DNA of 64,000 nucleotides, taken from the NCBI GenBank assembly GCA_000024525.1, contig CP001769.1, forward strand, positions 6,481,001 through 6,545,000, written 5' to 3'. The stretch's first letter is position 1. Every line of letters begins with the position of its first letter. This DNA comes from Spirosoma linguale DSM 74 (lineage in GTDB: Bacteria; Bacteroidota; Bacteroidia; Cytophagales; Spirosomataceae). This document shows, piece after piece, positions 17,158 through 25,690 of the stretch. The notes below the pieces were generated by a model. That model was not told the origin of the DNA and did no database searches. It saw only the letters and a program-made list of their open reading frames with translations. Made by a program: the position numbers and the translations under genes.

Positions 17158-18024
17158 TTAATAGCAAGAAAGTAGCAAATTATCCGTATTCCCGCTTTGT
17201 AGATGTGCCTTAATACTATGAATATGCCTTTTAATATTTATTTCTTCATTTGAACTAGCTCTACTCAATTCATTGATGAGTTGTTGCAATCTCTGTCTAG
17301 TTCCTACTTCGCCAAATGTTATTTTTAAATCTTCATAAAGTTGCGTTTGGTTCGCCATTGTAGTTACGCCAATAAGACCTAATGTATTTAAAGCATATAG
17401 CATGTACCCGAACTGCTTCGGCTTTTTACCTGTATATTCTTTAATAAGATAAGGCATTAATATACCTCGATATTTTTCATTTACATATACATCAAATCCA
17501 ATTGCAGAGGAATTTCCCTTCACATCTATGCTGTTATAAGGCACATTTTTTGAATTTAGCTTTCGGCATTCTACACTGGTATACTCTAATGAGTTAGATT
17601 TTTTGTTATGCTTAAATTCTCTTACTATAGTTTTTACATCCTCTACATACTGCCATGATATATGGGTCATTTTTCGCCAATGGTGAGGGAAAAGAGTATC
17701 TGTTGGGTATCCTTGATCTTTTCGTAATTCGGCCAGTGTAGGAATACCTTCTAAATCGGGAATTCTTCCTTCTGTTTTTTCTTGTATTATGTACGCATTC
17801 CAGCCTTTCATCTCCTCTCTTAAAGGCTTATCTAACTCTCGTTTTATCTGTTCAAAACGGACGATGAAGGCGTCAAATATCCTAATTCCATTTACCTGAA
17901 CGTGCGTATTATAGACAAACTCTAAACGTTCATCTAATCTAATCTCAAATAATAGGCTATCGGCAATTTCAAACAAGTCAGCATCATTGAGCCACTGATC
18001 TACATACTTATCTAACTTATCCAT
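17158..18024 (-). CDS. hypothetical protein next to the integrase
   Basis: 288 residues, soluble, AT-richer than the neighbours. It is largely helical at the N-terminus (FEIADSLLFEIRLDERL, FDAFIVRFEQIKREL) with no known motif; the tail is helical too. It is placed 8 bases after the integrase gene on the same strand. Its position recalls RteC-like regulators, but I do not see their sequence features, so I leave the function open. Confidence 0.6.
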   Translation of the reverse strand: MDKLDKYVDQWLNDADLFEIADSLLFEIRLDERLEFVYNTHVQVNGIRIFDAFIVRFEQIKRELDKPLREEMKGWNAYIIQEKTEGRIPDLEGIPTLAELRKDQGYPTDTLFPHHWRKMTHISWQYVEDVKTIVREFKHNKKSNSLEYTSVECRKLNSKNVPYNSIDVKGNSSAIGFDVYVNEKYRGILMPYLIKEYTGKKPKQFGYMLYALNTLGLIGVTTMANQTQLYEDLKITFGEVGTRQRLQQLINELSRASSNEEINIKRHIHSIKAHLQSGNTDNLLLSCY

Positions 18025-18032
18025 AAAACATA

Positions 18033-19169
18033 TTAATTCATGTCAGTAATTTCGATAGACAGCCGATTTACAGCGGCCCGCTTTTGCGTGTCAACGATCT
18101 TAGCGTAAATCTGAGTAGTGGTTATGTTGCGGTGCCCTAATAGCTTACTTATTGTGTAGAGGTCGGTCCCTTCCATTAGTTGCAGCGTTGCGAATGTGTG
18201 TCGAAAGGCATGAAAAGTAATGCGCCGTTTGATACCGGACCTATGAGCCCACTCGCTTAGTTTCTGATTCTGCCAACTTGAATAAAGTAACTCGGGAAAT
18301 ACTACGCCCTCGGATCGTTCAGCTAATAGGATACGGGCTGTTTCGTTGAGGGGCAAAGTTTCTACACCTTCCGTTTTTTGCTGCATAAATCGAATGTAGG
18401 AGCCGTTCACATCTTCGTACACCTCAGACCAGGTTAGTTTAGCTACATCGCTGTAACGTAAACCAGTGAGGGCAGAAAACAGGGCAGCACGTTTTAGGTA
18501 AGGCAAATCACATTCTGTCTTAGCCAGGCTTTGCAGTTCGGCCAAAGTCAGAAATTCCCGTTGGGTTTCTTTTCGGGTTAACCCCTTTACAGTATCGTTC
18601 GGATTTATAGTAAATAACTTATCATCAACGGCTCGATTAAGAGCTGTACCAAAAATGACAAAGTATCCTTTAGCTGAGTTGTGGGCAATGGCTTTCTTTG
18701 CTGACTTAGTAACGTTTAGAGGTTTTGCCGTTGTCAGGTAATCACGGAATGATTTACAGAAATCGGCAGTAACCTCATCAACGGTCAACTTTCCAGTTGT
18801 GAAATTGTACAAATGCAGATAAGCACTATTCCAGTTGTTTCTGCTCCCTTTGTCCCTTGCTTTTTCTATATCTGCCTGTTTCTTAAAATAGGCCAGAAAG
18901 TCAACGGCTACTACTTTCTTTTTCAGGAATCCGTAATTACCTGCCTGTACTTCCAATTGTCGTGTAGCGCAAATATTCTGAGCGAGTAGCTTGGTTGCCT
19001 TATTGTGCTGCCTGTCCAGTTCAGTACGTGGTTTATCGAAAAGGTACAGCCCTAAAAATTCACGCCGTGTGTCTTTTCCGGTTTCAGGGTGAGATATAGC
19101 CGGATAGAAGTCTAAGTATAGGCTGATCTTACCGTCATTAATTGGCTTTTCGCGTAGTGTAACCTTCAT
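18033..19169 (-). CDS. int: tyrosine recombinase, site-specific integrase
   Basis: 378 residues. It has an N-terminal arm-type domain, a SAM-like core-binding domain (about 105-200) and a catalytic domain with the conserved residues visible: Arg in LTGLRYSDV, His and Arg in HAFRHTF, His in LLGHRNI and the nucleophile Tyr in TTQIYAKI. It belongs to the Bacteroidota conjugative-transposon/phage integrase group. As the outermost gene, it marks the right end of the element next to msrA; no tRNA is nearby as target. Confidence 0.93.
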   Translation of the reverse strand: MKVTLREKPINDGKISLYLDFYPAISHPETGKDTRREFLGLYLFDKPRTELDRQHNKATKLLAQNICATRQLEVQAGNYGFLKKKVVAVDFLAYFKKQADIEKARDKGSRNNWNSAYLHLYNFTTGKLTVDEVTADFCKSFRDYLTTAKPLNVTKSAKKAIAHNSAKGYFVIFGTALNRAVDDKLFTINPNDTVKGLTRKETQREFLTLAELQSLAKTECDLPYLKRAALFSALTGLRYSDVAKLTWSEVYEDVNGSYIRFMQQKTEGVETLPLNETARILLAERSEGVVFPELLYSSWQNQKLSEWAHRSGIKRRITFHAFRHTFATLQLMEGTDLYTISKLLGHRNITTTQIYAKIVDTQKRAAVNRLSIEITDMN

Positions 19170-19276
19170 AGATTTGTACCTCGACCTTTATTAGTTTGCC
19201 CGTAAGGTACTATAAAGGTACAAGATAAGCCCAAAAGAACCTATAACAGACACATAGTAGATACCCTTAAATAAAA

Positions 19277-19298
19277 CAAAAAAGCCCTTTTCAGGGCT
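19277..19298 (-). terminator. msrA terminator
   Basis: A stem AGCCCT/AGGGCT with a 4-nt loop is followed on the minus strand by TTTTTTG. It lies 27 bases beyond the msrA stop and so belongs to the host gene. The end of the integrated element is therefore to the left of it. Confidence 0.8.
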
Positions 19299-19324
19299 AA
19301 TTTGGGTGTTTACTATCGGTCGAT

Positions 19325-19891
19325 TCAGTAAGCGTTTTCGCGCTTCAATTTCTCTTTAAACACCTTCTTAAACTTATCGACCTTGGGGGCGATGACGAAG
19401 GCGCAATAACCCTGATTGGGGTTGTTGGCAAAGTAGCTCTGGTGGTACGCTTCGGCTTCGTAGAAGGTTTCGGCGGGGCTGATCTCCGTAACGATTGGGC
19501 GGTCGTAGGCACCGGACTTGTCCAGTTCGACTTTTGCCGTTTCGGCCAGTTCTTTCTGCTCGTCGTTGTGGTAGAAGATCACCGACCGGTACTGCGTACC
19601 CACGTCTTCGCCCTGGCGGTTCAGCGACGTTGGGTCATGGCTGCGGAAAAACGCTTCCAGTAACTCCTGATAGGTAATTTTGGCCGGATCGTAGGTTACC
19701 TCAACACACTCGGCATGGCCGGTGGTGCCTGTACATACTTCCTTATACGTTGGGTTGGCCTTATGGCCCCCTTCATAACCGGAAACCGCGCCAATGACGC
19801 CGTCGAGTGATTCATACAAGGCCTCTGTGCACCAGAAACAGCCCGTTCCAAACGTTGCTTTGGCCAGGTTGGCAGATTGATCGGTAGTCAT
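19325..19891 (-). CDS. msrA: peptide methionine-S-sulfoxide reductase MsrA
   Basis: 188 residues from the ATG at 19891. The active-site segment FGTGCFWCTEA carries the catalytic Cys; GYEGGHKANPTYKEVCTG, GHAECVEV and GTQYRSVIF are all typical. MsrA repairs oxidised methionine and free methionine sulfoxide in the cytoplasm, reduced by thioredoxin. An upstream frame-open extension to 20002 would add 37 residues, but this DNA holds a REP-like hairpin (19932-19950) and reads as low-complexity, so I prefer the internal start. Confidence 0.93.
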   Translation of the reverse strand: MTTDQSANLAKATFGTGCFWCTEALYESLDGVIGAVSGYEGGHKANPTYKEVCTGTTGHAECVEVTYDPAKITYQELLEAFFRSHDPTSLNRQGEDVGTQYRSVIFYHNDEQKELAETAKVELDKSGAYDRPIVTEISPAETFYEAEAYHQSYFANNPNQGYCAFVIAPKVDKFKKVFKEKLKRENAY

Positions 19892-19931
19892 AGGTGTTTG
19901 TTTTGTTGGCTTCGCTGACAAACGGCCCGGT

Positions 19932-19950
19932 CCACGACCTAAAGCCGTGG
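19932..19950. repeat. REP-like hairpin upstream of msrA
   Basis: CCACGAC, a 5-base loop CTAAA, and GCCGTGG form a 7-bp stem with one mismatch. It resembles the second hairpin at 39982-39999. It lies inside the extended reading frame of msrA. Confidence 0.45.
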
Positions 19951-20068
19951 AAAGCGCAGTTAGCAGAGAGGCCGTTAGTTTGCGAAGGGTAATCGCAACC
20001 ATTCGTTAGGTTTGTGGTTGTAAAGTCAAACGAATAACATAACTGACCTGCGTAAAGTTTGCGCCCCC

Positions 20069-20956
20069 GTGCCTGTGAAAGATTTCGACACCGACCGTTT
20101 CCGTTACGATGGAGATAAGCCCTTTAAAATCAAAAAAGCACCTACGAAAGTAGATGACCTGTACGAAGACGACGACCATTACGAAGCCCTGCTCCGGCAG
20201 CAGTCGGCCGAGATCGACAAATGGCAGGAGCGGATGTTTGCGCACAATCGGTATGGGTTAGTGGCTGTATTTCAGGCGCTGGATGCCGCCGGAAAAGATG
20301 GTACCATTAAGCACGTGTTTACCGGGACCAATCCGGCCGGGGTGCAGGTGTATTCGTTCAAACGCCCCACCGATCAGGAACTCGACCACGACTTTTTATG
20401 GCGGAGCTGGCGTGAACTGCCCGAGCGAGGTCGAATCGGTATTTTTAACCGGTCGTACTATGAAGAAGTGCTGGTCACGAAAGTCCACCCGGAGATACTG
20501 ACGGAGAGCCAGCGACTGCCTGAGAAAGTAACGGAAGATCTGGATAAGCTTTTCAAACACCGGTACGAAGCCATTCGGGACATGGAAACCTTCCTGTACC
20601 GCAACGGCTTCCCAACGGTCAAATTTTACCTGCATGTGTCCAAAGAGGAACAGGCCGACCGGCTCATTGCCCGCATCGAAGACGCGGAAAAGAACTGGAA
20701 ATTTGAGGAAGGCGACGTAAAGGAGCGTGAGTTCTGGGATGCCTATCAGGATGCTTACGAAACCTGCATTACCGAAACCGCCACCGATAAATCCCCCTGG
20801 TACGTGATTCCGGCCGATGACAAGAAAAACATGCGTCTGCTGGTTGGCCGGATCATCATCGACGAGCTTAAAAAGCTGCCCATCCAAAACCCGGAACCGG
20901 ACAAAAAGCGCTTCGAAGAACTTCAGAAGCTTATTCCCATTATAAAAGCTCAATAG
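20069..20956 (+). CDS. polyphosphate kinase 2 family protein (first of tandem pair)
   Basis: 295 residues with a GTG start. PPK2 signatures are clear: Walker A DAAGKDGT at about 72-79, the lid/recognition segment FKRPTDQELDHDFLW, Walker B in GIFNRSYYEEVL and the FPTVKFYLHVSKEEQ segment. PPK2 enzymes transfer phosphate between inorganic polyphosphate and nucleotides; which nucleotide (AMP, ADP, GDP) cannot be told from sequence by eye. It reads away from msrA and is followed after 53 bases by a close homologue, with a hairpin between. Confidence 0.9.
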   Translation: MPVKDFDTDRFRYDGDKPFKIKKAPTKVDDLYEDDDHYEALLRQQSAEIDKWQERMFAHNRYGLVAVFQALDAAGKDGTIKHVFTGTNPAGVQVYSFKRPTDQELDHDFLWRSWRELPERGRIGIFNRSYYEEVLVTKVHPEILTESQRLPEKVTEDLDKLFKHRYEAIRDMETFLYRNGFPTVKFYLHVSKEEQADRLIARIEDAEKNWKFEEGDVKEREFWDAYQDAYETCITETATDKSPWYVIPADDKKNMRLLVGRIIIDELKKLPIQNPEPDKKRFEELQKLIPIIKAQ

Positions 20957-20975
20957 TACGGCCCACCAGCCGTAC
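20956..20975 (+). terminator. hairpin between the two PPK2 genes
   Basis: A 7-bp perfect stem GTACGGC/GCCGTAC with a 6-nt loop begins at the stop codon of the first PPK2 gene. No T run follows, so it may slow rather than stop transcription or be a repeat unit; it starts and ends with GTAC like other palindromes here. Confidence 0.4.
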
Positions 20976-21009
20976 GTTACTCACCGCGACTTTCCAGCCG
21001 CGTTACGTT

Positions 21010-21894
21010 ATGAAAAAAATCGACAAAAAGGCGTTTCGGTACCACGAAAAGCAACCCTTTTCCATTGCCGATACGCCTACGATCATAGATCCGTTTTACA
21101 CTGACGAAGCGGACCAAAGCCGCCAGCTGGACGAACTGGCCGAACGGATGGACCAGGCCCAGAACCGGATGCATGCCGACGAGCATTACGGGCTGCTGGT
21201 TGTGTTTCAGGCCATGGATGCCGCCGGAAAGGATAGTACCATCCGGCGCATCTTTAAGGGTGTTAATCCGTCGCGATTTCAGATTGCCCCGTTCAAAAAG
21301 CCCGATGAGTCGGACCTGAAGCACGATTTCCTGTGGCATTTCTGGCAGGAGTTGCCGGAGCGCGGGAACATCGGCGTATTCAACCGCTCGTATTACGAGG
21401 AAGTACTGGCACTGCGTGTCCATCCGGAACGGCTGCAGGAGCAATCCATCCCTAAAAATCTGGTTCCTGCCAATAAGAAAACGCTTTGGGAACAACGCTT
21501 CGGAGATATTGTTCACTTTGAAGATTACCTCTTCCGAAACGGGTTTCCTATCGTGAAGTTTTACCTGCATGTGGCCAAAGAGGAACAGGGTAAACGGCTC
21601 GTTGCCCGACTGGAAGACCCCGAAAAACAGTGGAAACTCAGCCCGAACGACCTGGAAGAACGGGAGTTCTGGCCCGAGTACATGAAAGCGTACGAAGATA
21701 CCATCCGGGCTACGGCGACCGAGCAAAACCCCTGGTACGTAATTCCGAGCGACGACCGCGTCAATCAACAACTCATCATTGCCCATATCCTGACCGAAAT
21801 TTTGGAATCTCTGCCTGTTCATTTTCCGCAAACCGACGAAAAAGAAGCGCAGAAATTGATCAAGCAGATCAAAAAGCAGGATGGGGTAAAGTAG
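21010..21894 (+). CDS. polyphosphate kinase 2 family protein (second of tandem pair)
   Basis: 294 residues with the same motif order as its upstream neighbour: Walker A DAAGKDST at about 70-77, FKKPDESDLKHDFLW, GVFNRSYYEEVL and FPIVKFYLHVAKEEQ. The two proteins are clearly homologous over the full length but diverged, so the duplication is old or the second copy was acquired. They differ after Walker B (VTKVHPEIL versus ALRVHPERL) and in the C-terminal part. Different nucleotide preference is a reasonable but untested idea. Confidence 0.9.
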   Translation: MKKIDKKAFRYHEKQPFSIADTPTIIDPFYTDEADQSRQLDELAERMDQAQNRMHADEHYGLLVVFQAMDAAGKDSTIRRIFKGVNPSRFQIAPFKKPDESDLKHDFLWHFWQELPERGNIGVFNRSYYEEVLALRVHPERLQEQSIPKNLVPANKKTLWEQRFGDIVHFEDYLFRNGFPIVKFYLHVAKEEQGKRLVARLEDPEKQWKLSPNDLEEREFWPEYMKAYEDTIRATATEQNPWYVIPSDDRVNQQLIIAHILTEILESLPVHFPQTDEKEAQKLIKQIKKQDGVK

Positions 21895-21945
21895 TACCGT
21901 GCGCTGTATGATCGCTATCATCCATCACATGACTCCATTGCGTGC

Positions 21946-22054
21946 TGTCAGTTTCTCAAAACTGACATGTTAGGTTTCTTAAAACCTAACAAAAAGACGA
22001 CCACCTTAACGAGGTTTTGAGAAACCTCGCTGGTCAGTTTTGAGAAACTGACCA
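21946..22054. repeat. array of four hairpins sharing one core
   Basis: Four perfect hairpins follow one another: 21946-21967 (9-bp stem), 21968-21991 (10-bp), 22010-22029 (8-bp) and 22031-22054 (10-bp). All have stems ending in TTT, a 4-nt loop (CTCA, CTTA, TGAG, TGAG) and AAA. The first two loops are the reverse complement orientation of the last two, so the whole array is one large imperfect inverted repeat. No gene lies in the 21895-22233 gap; a TACTTTTG promoter-like box is at 22175-22182. Confidence 0.75.
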
Positions 22055-22174
22055 CACGGAATATGGTACACGACACATGGCATCATGTATTGGTTTTATC
22101 CTATACAAAGTACCGTTCAGCACAGCTTTTAGCTGTTTTATCTATTTTTTACCTATCGTTACTATACCCGTATG

Positions 22175-22182
22175 TACTTTTG
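22175..22182 (+). promoter_or_regulatory. candidate -7 box for the TonB receptor gene
   Basis: TACTTTTG fits the Bacteroidota -7 consensus TAnnTTTG and lies about 50 bases before the start codon. A matching TTTG at -33 is not clear. Confidence 0.35.
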
Positions 22183-22233
22183 CGTTAGTGTCCTGAACCA
22201 CTATTGTGTGGATGGCCGCTTTGAAGAAACGCA

Positions 22234-24678
22234 ATGAAACATATACTACCATTTTGGTTGTGCAGCCTGCTCATTTACTTTATGCCGTTACAGTCCGGCA
22301 GCGCACAGGCTTCACTAAATACAGCGGGCAACAGTACGCAGGCAAAAGGAGTGCGGGGTGCAGCGCTGACCATCAGCGGCTACATAAAAGATGCCGGTAA
22401 TGGCGAAGGGCTCATTGGTGTTTCTGTTTATGTGAAAGAAACAGGCACTGGCGCCGTCACGAACAGCTATGGCTTTTATGCCGTTACGCTCCCGGCGGGC
22501 AGTTACAACCTCGTTATCAGCTACGTTGGCTATACCCGACAAACCCGCACGGTCGATCTTGTGGACCGGAACGTACGCCTTGACCTCGAACTGAGTCAGG
22601 AAGGCAAGCAGCTTCAGGAAGTGGTTGTCTCCACCAAGCGGGAGGACGACAATGTGAAAAACATTGAAATGAGCGTCAACCGGATTGACGTGAAAACCCT
22701 GCAACGGATTCCAGCCCTGCTGGGCGAAGTCGACGTGATCCGGAGCATTCAGTTGCTGCCGGGCGTATCGACGGTGGGCGAAGGCGCTACCGGTTTCAAC
22801 GTTCGGGGCGGTAGTATCGACCAGAATCTGGTGCTGCTGGACGAAGCCCCGGTCTATAACTCCTCGCACCTGTTTGGCTTCTTCTCGGTCTTCAACCCCG
22901 ACGCGGTCAAAGACGTGAAGCTCATCAAAGGCGGTATCCCGGCTAATTACGGTGGCCGAATTGCCTCTATTCTGGATGTGCGTCTGAAAGAAGGCAACGC
23001 TAAGAAACCTGAACTCAACGGGGGTATTGGACTTATTTTCAGCCGTTTGTCGTACGAGCGACCGCTTTTCAACGGCAAAGGCTCGTTTATCGTAGCCGCC
23101 CGGCGTTCTTACGCCGACGTGCTGGCCCAGCCATTCCTGACGGGCGACCTGAAAGGGGCCAAGTTTTATTTTTACGACCTGACGGCGAAGGGTAATTACC
23201 GCATCAACGATAAAAACACGGTGTTTCTGTCGGGCTATCTGGGCCGCGATGTATTCGGGTCGGATTTTGGGTTTAACTGGGGGAATACAACCCTGTCGGC
23301 CCGCTGGAACCACGTTTTCAGCGACCGGCTTTTCCTGAACACGACGGCCTATTACAGTAACTACGACTACTCGCTCAACTCGGACCTGAAAGGGAAACGA
23401 CCCAACGATTTCTTCCGAACCGATTCCCGGATTGTCGACTACAGCCTGAAACCGGATTTTTCGCTGTTTTTGGGTAAAAACACCATCACCTTTGGCGGTC
23501 AGGTCATCGCGCATGATTTTCAGCCCGGCACCGCAACAGCCGCCAGTTCGGGCAGTGTCCGGACGTTTGGCATAGCCAGTAAACGAGCTATGGAAGCGGC
23601 TCTTTATGTGGGCAATGAGCAGCAGCTGACCCCGAAGCTTCAGTTGCAATACGGACTGCGCTATTCCCTATTTAATTATGTTGGCGAAGGCGAAGCCTAT
23701 ACCTTCCGCACCGATGTGCCGCTGGGCAGTCGCCGTGAGGTGATTACCACCGTAGGGTATCGGGGCGGAGAGGTGATCAAGACCTACGGCAACTGGGAAC
23801 CCCGCTTTTCGACCAAGCTGGATTTGTCGGATAACAGCTCCCTGAAATTCAGTTATAACCGCATGGCGCAGTACATCCACCTGGTTTCCAATACAACAGC
23901 CTCGACGCCACTGGATATCTGGACACCATCGACCAATAATATCAAACCGCAGATTGCCGATCAGGTTGCCGGGGGATATTTTAAGAACTTTGGCCGCTCC
24001 AGCGGAACGGGCAGCGAATTCGAAGCCTCGGTAGAAGTATATTACAAATGGCTGCAGAACCAGATTGACTACATTGACGGGGCCAGCCTGATCCTGAATA
24101 AATACCTTGAAGGTGATTTGCTGAGCGGCAAAGGCCGCGCTTACGGTGCTGAGTTCTATGTAAAACGAAACACGGGCGTCGTAAACGGCTGGATTAGCTA
24201 CACGCTGGCCAAAACCGAGCGGCAGGTGGACGGCATCAACAACAATAACTGGTACCCCACGCGCTTCGACAAGCGACACACGCTGACATCGGTACTGCTG
24301 TTCGACCCGCCCCATGCCAAGCGCTGGAACTTCTCGGCAACCTTTACGCTGGCCAGCGGAACGCCCGGCACGTTCCCCACCAATCGCTTTGAGTACCAGG
24401 GCTACGTAGTGCCGCAGAATACCGACAATGCCCGGAACAATTACCGGATTCCGGCGTACCACCGACTCGATCTGGCGGCTACCTTGCAGGGGCGTAAACG
24501 TCCGGGTAAGCGCAAAGACGATAACTGGGTATTCTCGATTTACAACGTCTATGCCCGCAAAAACGCCTTTTCAGTCTATTTCCAACCCAATGCAGATAGT
24601 CCCCGCGTAACGGAAGCCATTCGCTATTCAGTTTTTGCGACCCTGATTCCGTCCGTAACGTACAACTTTAAATTATAG
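22234..24678 (+). CDS. TonB-dependent outer membrane receptor with carboxypeptidase-like N-domain
   Basis: 814 residues. A signal peptide precedes a CarboxypepD_reg-like domain (about 48-130: ISGYIKDAGNGEGLIGVSV, SYGFYAVTLPAGSY). The plug domain follows (VVVSTKRED, GFNVRGGSIDQNLVLLDEAP, LIKGGIPANYGGR), then a C-terminal beta-barrel ending in an aromatic strand (SVTYNFKL). Such receptors use proton-motive force via TonB to take up large or scarce substrates; the substrate here is unknown. It is followed by a DUF4249 lipoprotein, its usual partner, not by a SusD gene, so it is not a classical SusC. Confidence 0.9.
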   Translation: MKHILPFWLCSLLIYFMPLQSGSAQASLNTAGNSTQAKGVRGAALTISGYIKDAGNGEGLIGVSVYVKETGTGAVTNSYGFYAVTLPAGSYNLVISYVGYTRQTRTVDLVDRNVRLDLELSQEGKQLQEVVVSTKREDDNVKNIEMSVNRIDVKTLQRIPALLGEVDVIRSIQLLPGVSTVGEGATGFNVRGGSIDQNLVLLDEAPVYNSSHLFGFFSVFNPDAVKDVKLIKGGIPANYGGRIASILDVRLKEGNAKKPELNGGIGLIFSRLSYERPLFNGKGSFIVAARRSYADVLAQPFLTGDLKGAKFYFYDLTAKGNYRINDKNTVFLSGYLGRDVFGSDFGFNWGNTTLSARWNHVFSDRLFLNTTAYYSNYDYSLNSDLKGKRPNDFFRTDSRIVDYSLKPDFSLFLGKNTITFGGQVIAHDFQPGTATAASSGSVRTFGIASKRAMEAALYVGNEQQLTPKLQLQYGLRYSLFNYVGEGEAYTFRTDVPLGSRREVITTVGYRGGEVIKTYGNWEPRFSTKLDLSDNSSLKFSYNRMAQYIHLVSNTTASTPLDIWTPSTNNIKPQIADQVAGGYFKNFGRSSGTGSEFEASVEVYYKWLQNQIDYIDGASLILNKYLEGDLLSGKGRAYGAEFYVKRNTGVVNGWISYTLAKTERQVDGINNNNWYPTRFDKRHTLTSVLLFDPPHAKRWNFSATFTLASGTPGTFPTNRFEYQGYVVPQNTDNARNNYRIPAYHRLDLAATLQGRKRPGKRKDDNWVFSIYNVYARKNAFSVYFQPNADSPRVTEAIRYSVFATLIPSVTYNFKL

Positions 24679-24680
24679 TC

Positions 24681-24746
24681 GTACCGACCGAGAACGGTTG
24701 GACGAGATACAGATATAGCTAAACACCCGACCGGGACGGTCGGTAC
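24681..24746. repeat. compound palindrome with GTACC...GGTAC ends
   Basis: The outer 10-bp arms GTACCGACCG (24681-24690) and CGGTCGGTAC (24737-24746) are perfect complements. Each arm is also part of its own hairpin: 24684-24701 (CCGACCG, AGAA, CGGTTGG) and 24727-24743 (CCGACCG, GGA, CGGTCGG). The element fills nearly the whole gap between the receptor and DUF4249 genes. It has the same plan as 35103-35164. Confidence 0.7.
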
Positions 24747-24751
24747 TACAG

Positions 24752-25654
24752 ATGCAACGATATTTTGTTCTTTTTCTCTTTTTGGCTGGCGTTATTGCCC
24801 TTAACGGGTGTACGACGGTGATCGACGCCAAGCTGGACACCGGCCCGACACAACTTTCTGTCGATGGCACTCTTACGGACCTGCCCGGCCAGCAAACCAT
24901 CCGGCTCACCCAAACGGCCGCTTATTTTGATAACAGCCAGCCAACACCCGCAACCAGTGCTACCGTCACGGTCTCGGACAATACCGGAAAGACGTACCCG
25001 TTTACCGACCCTGACAACGACGGTTATTATGTGTGGCAGCCTTCGGCTAAAGACACGCTCGGACGCGTTGGCCGGACGTACCAGCTTACTATCGCCTACC
25101 AGGGCGAAACGTACCAGGCCAGTACGAAGATGAACCGCGTACCGCCCATCGACTCCATCATTTTCGTCAAGCGGAAATTAAGCCCCTTCTCAAAGACAGA
25201 AGGGTACCGGGCCGAACTGTATGCGACCGATATAGCGGGAGCAACGGACTACTACCGGATTCGCTTCTCCCGGAATGGTGAATTACAGAATAAACCCGCC
25301 AACATTATTACCTCGCAGGATGGCGGCTTCCGGGGAGCCACCAACGTTACAGATGGGCTGGTATTCATTGCACCCATCCGCCGATCTGTTAACCCGGATA
25401 GCTTATACAACATGAATGACGTCGTAAAAGTGGAGTTGCAGTCGATTACCCTGGCAGGCTTCGATTTCTGGCAATCGCTACGAACGCAGATCACCAATGG
25501 AGGCCTGTTTGCCACGCCTTCGGTCAATCTGCCCACCAATATCATCAACACCAACCCAAACGGGCGTAAGGCAACCGGCTTCTTTATTACCTCGGCCGTA
25601 CGCAGTAAAACAGTCTCGGTAACGGATGCCAATATTCGGGTAAGGGCAGACTGA
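24752..25654 (+). CDS. DUF4249 domain lipoprotein
   Basis: 300 residues. A lipoprotein signal peptide ends in the lipobox ALNGC, with Cys at about residue 20. The mature protein begins IDAKLDTGPTQLSVDGTLTD, followed by immunoglobulin-like beta strands (ATVTVSDNTGKTYPF), which is the DUF4249 pattern. Such proteins lie on the outer membrane and are encoded directly after a TonB receptor of this type, as here (73 bases downstream). A role in substrate capture for that receptor is likely but not shown. Confidence 0.85.
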   Translation: MQRYFVLFLFLAGVIALNGCTTVIDAKLDTGPTQLSVDGTLTDLPGQQTIRLTQTAAYFDNSQPTPATSATVTVSDNTGKTYPFTDPDNDGYYVWQPSAKDTLGRVGRTYQLTIAYQGETYQASTKMNRVPPIDSIIFVKRKLSPFSKTEGYRAELYATDIAGATDYYRIRFSRNGELQNKPANIITSQDGGFRGATNVTDGLVFIAPIRRSVNPDSLYNMNDVVKVELQSITLAGFDFWQSLRTQITNGGLFATPSVNLPTNIINTNPNGRKATGFFITSAVRSKTVSVTDANIRVRAD

Positions 25655-25690
25655 CGGGGCCGAAACGAGGTTCAGAATAGCCTGATAACC

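Larger units (their letters stand above)
6677..19277 (-). mobile_element. integrated phage-like or satellite-like element, left boundary uncertain
   Basis: The region holds a tyrosine integrase at its right end, two small HTH proteins, an XRE regulator, a primase-helicase, a tail tape-measure protein and several short unknown genes, most on the minus strand and separated by AT-rich repeat fields. The right boundary is probably between the integrase start (19169) and the msrA terminator (19278). The left boundary is not resolved and may lie anywhere left of about 7.0 kb, even outside the window. I found no convincing pair of attachment repeats. Capsid, portal, terminase and other tail genes are absent, so it is a remnant or a reduced element. 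Confidence 0.6.

Noticed and set aside
19170..19276. Attachment site of the integrated element
   Set aside because: The sequence was compared by eye with the left part of the window and no direct repeat of useful length was found.
20977..21921. 314-codon open frame on the minus strand
   Set aside because: Shadow of the second PPK2 gene caused by codon bias of the true frame.
22315..23649. 444-codon open frame on the minus strand
   Set aside because: It is antisense to the TonB receptor gene, whose motifs are clear; the minus translation has no recognisable family.
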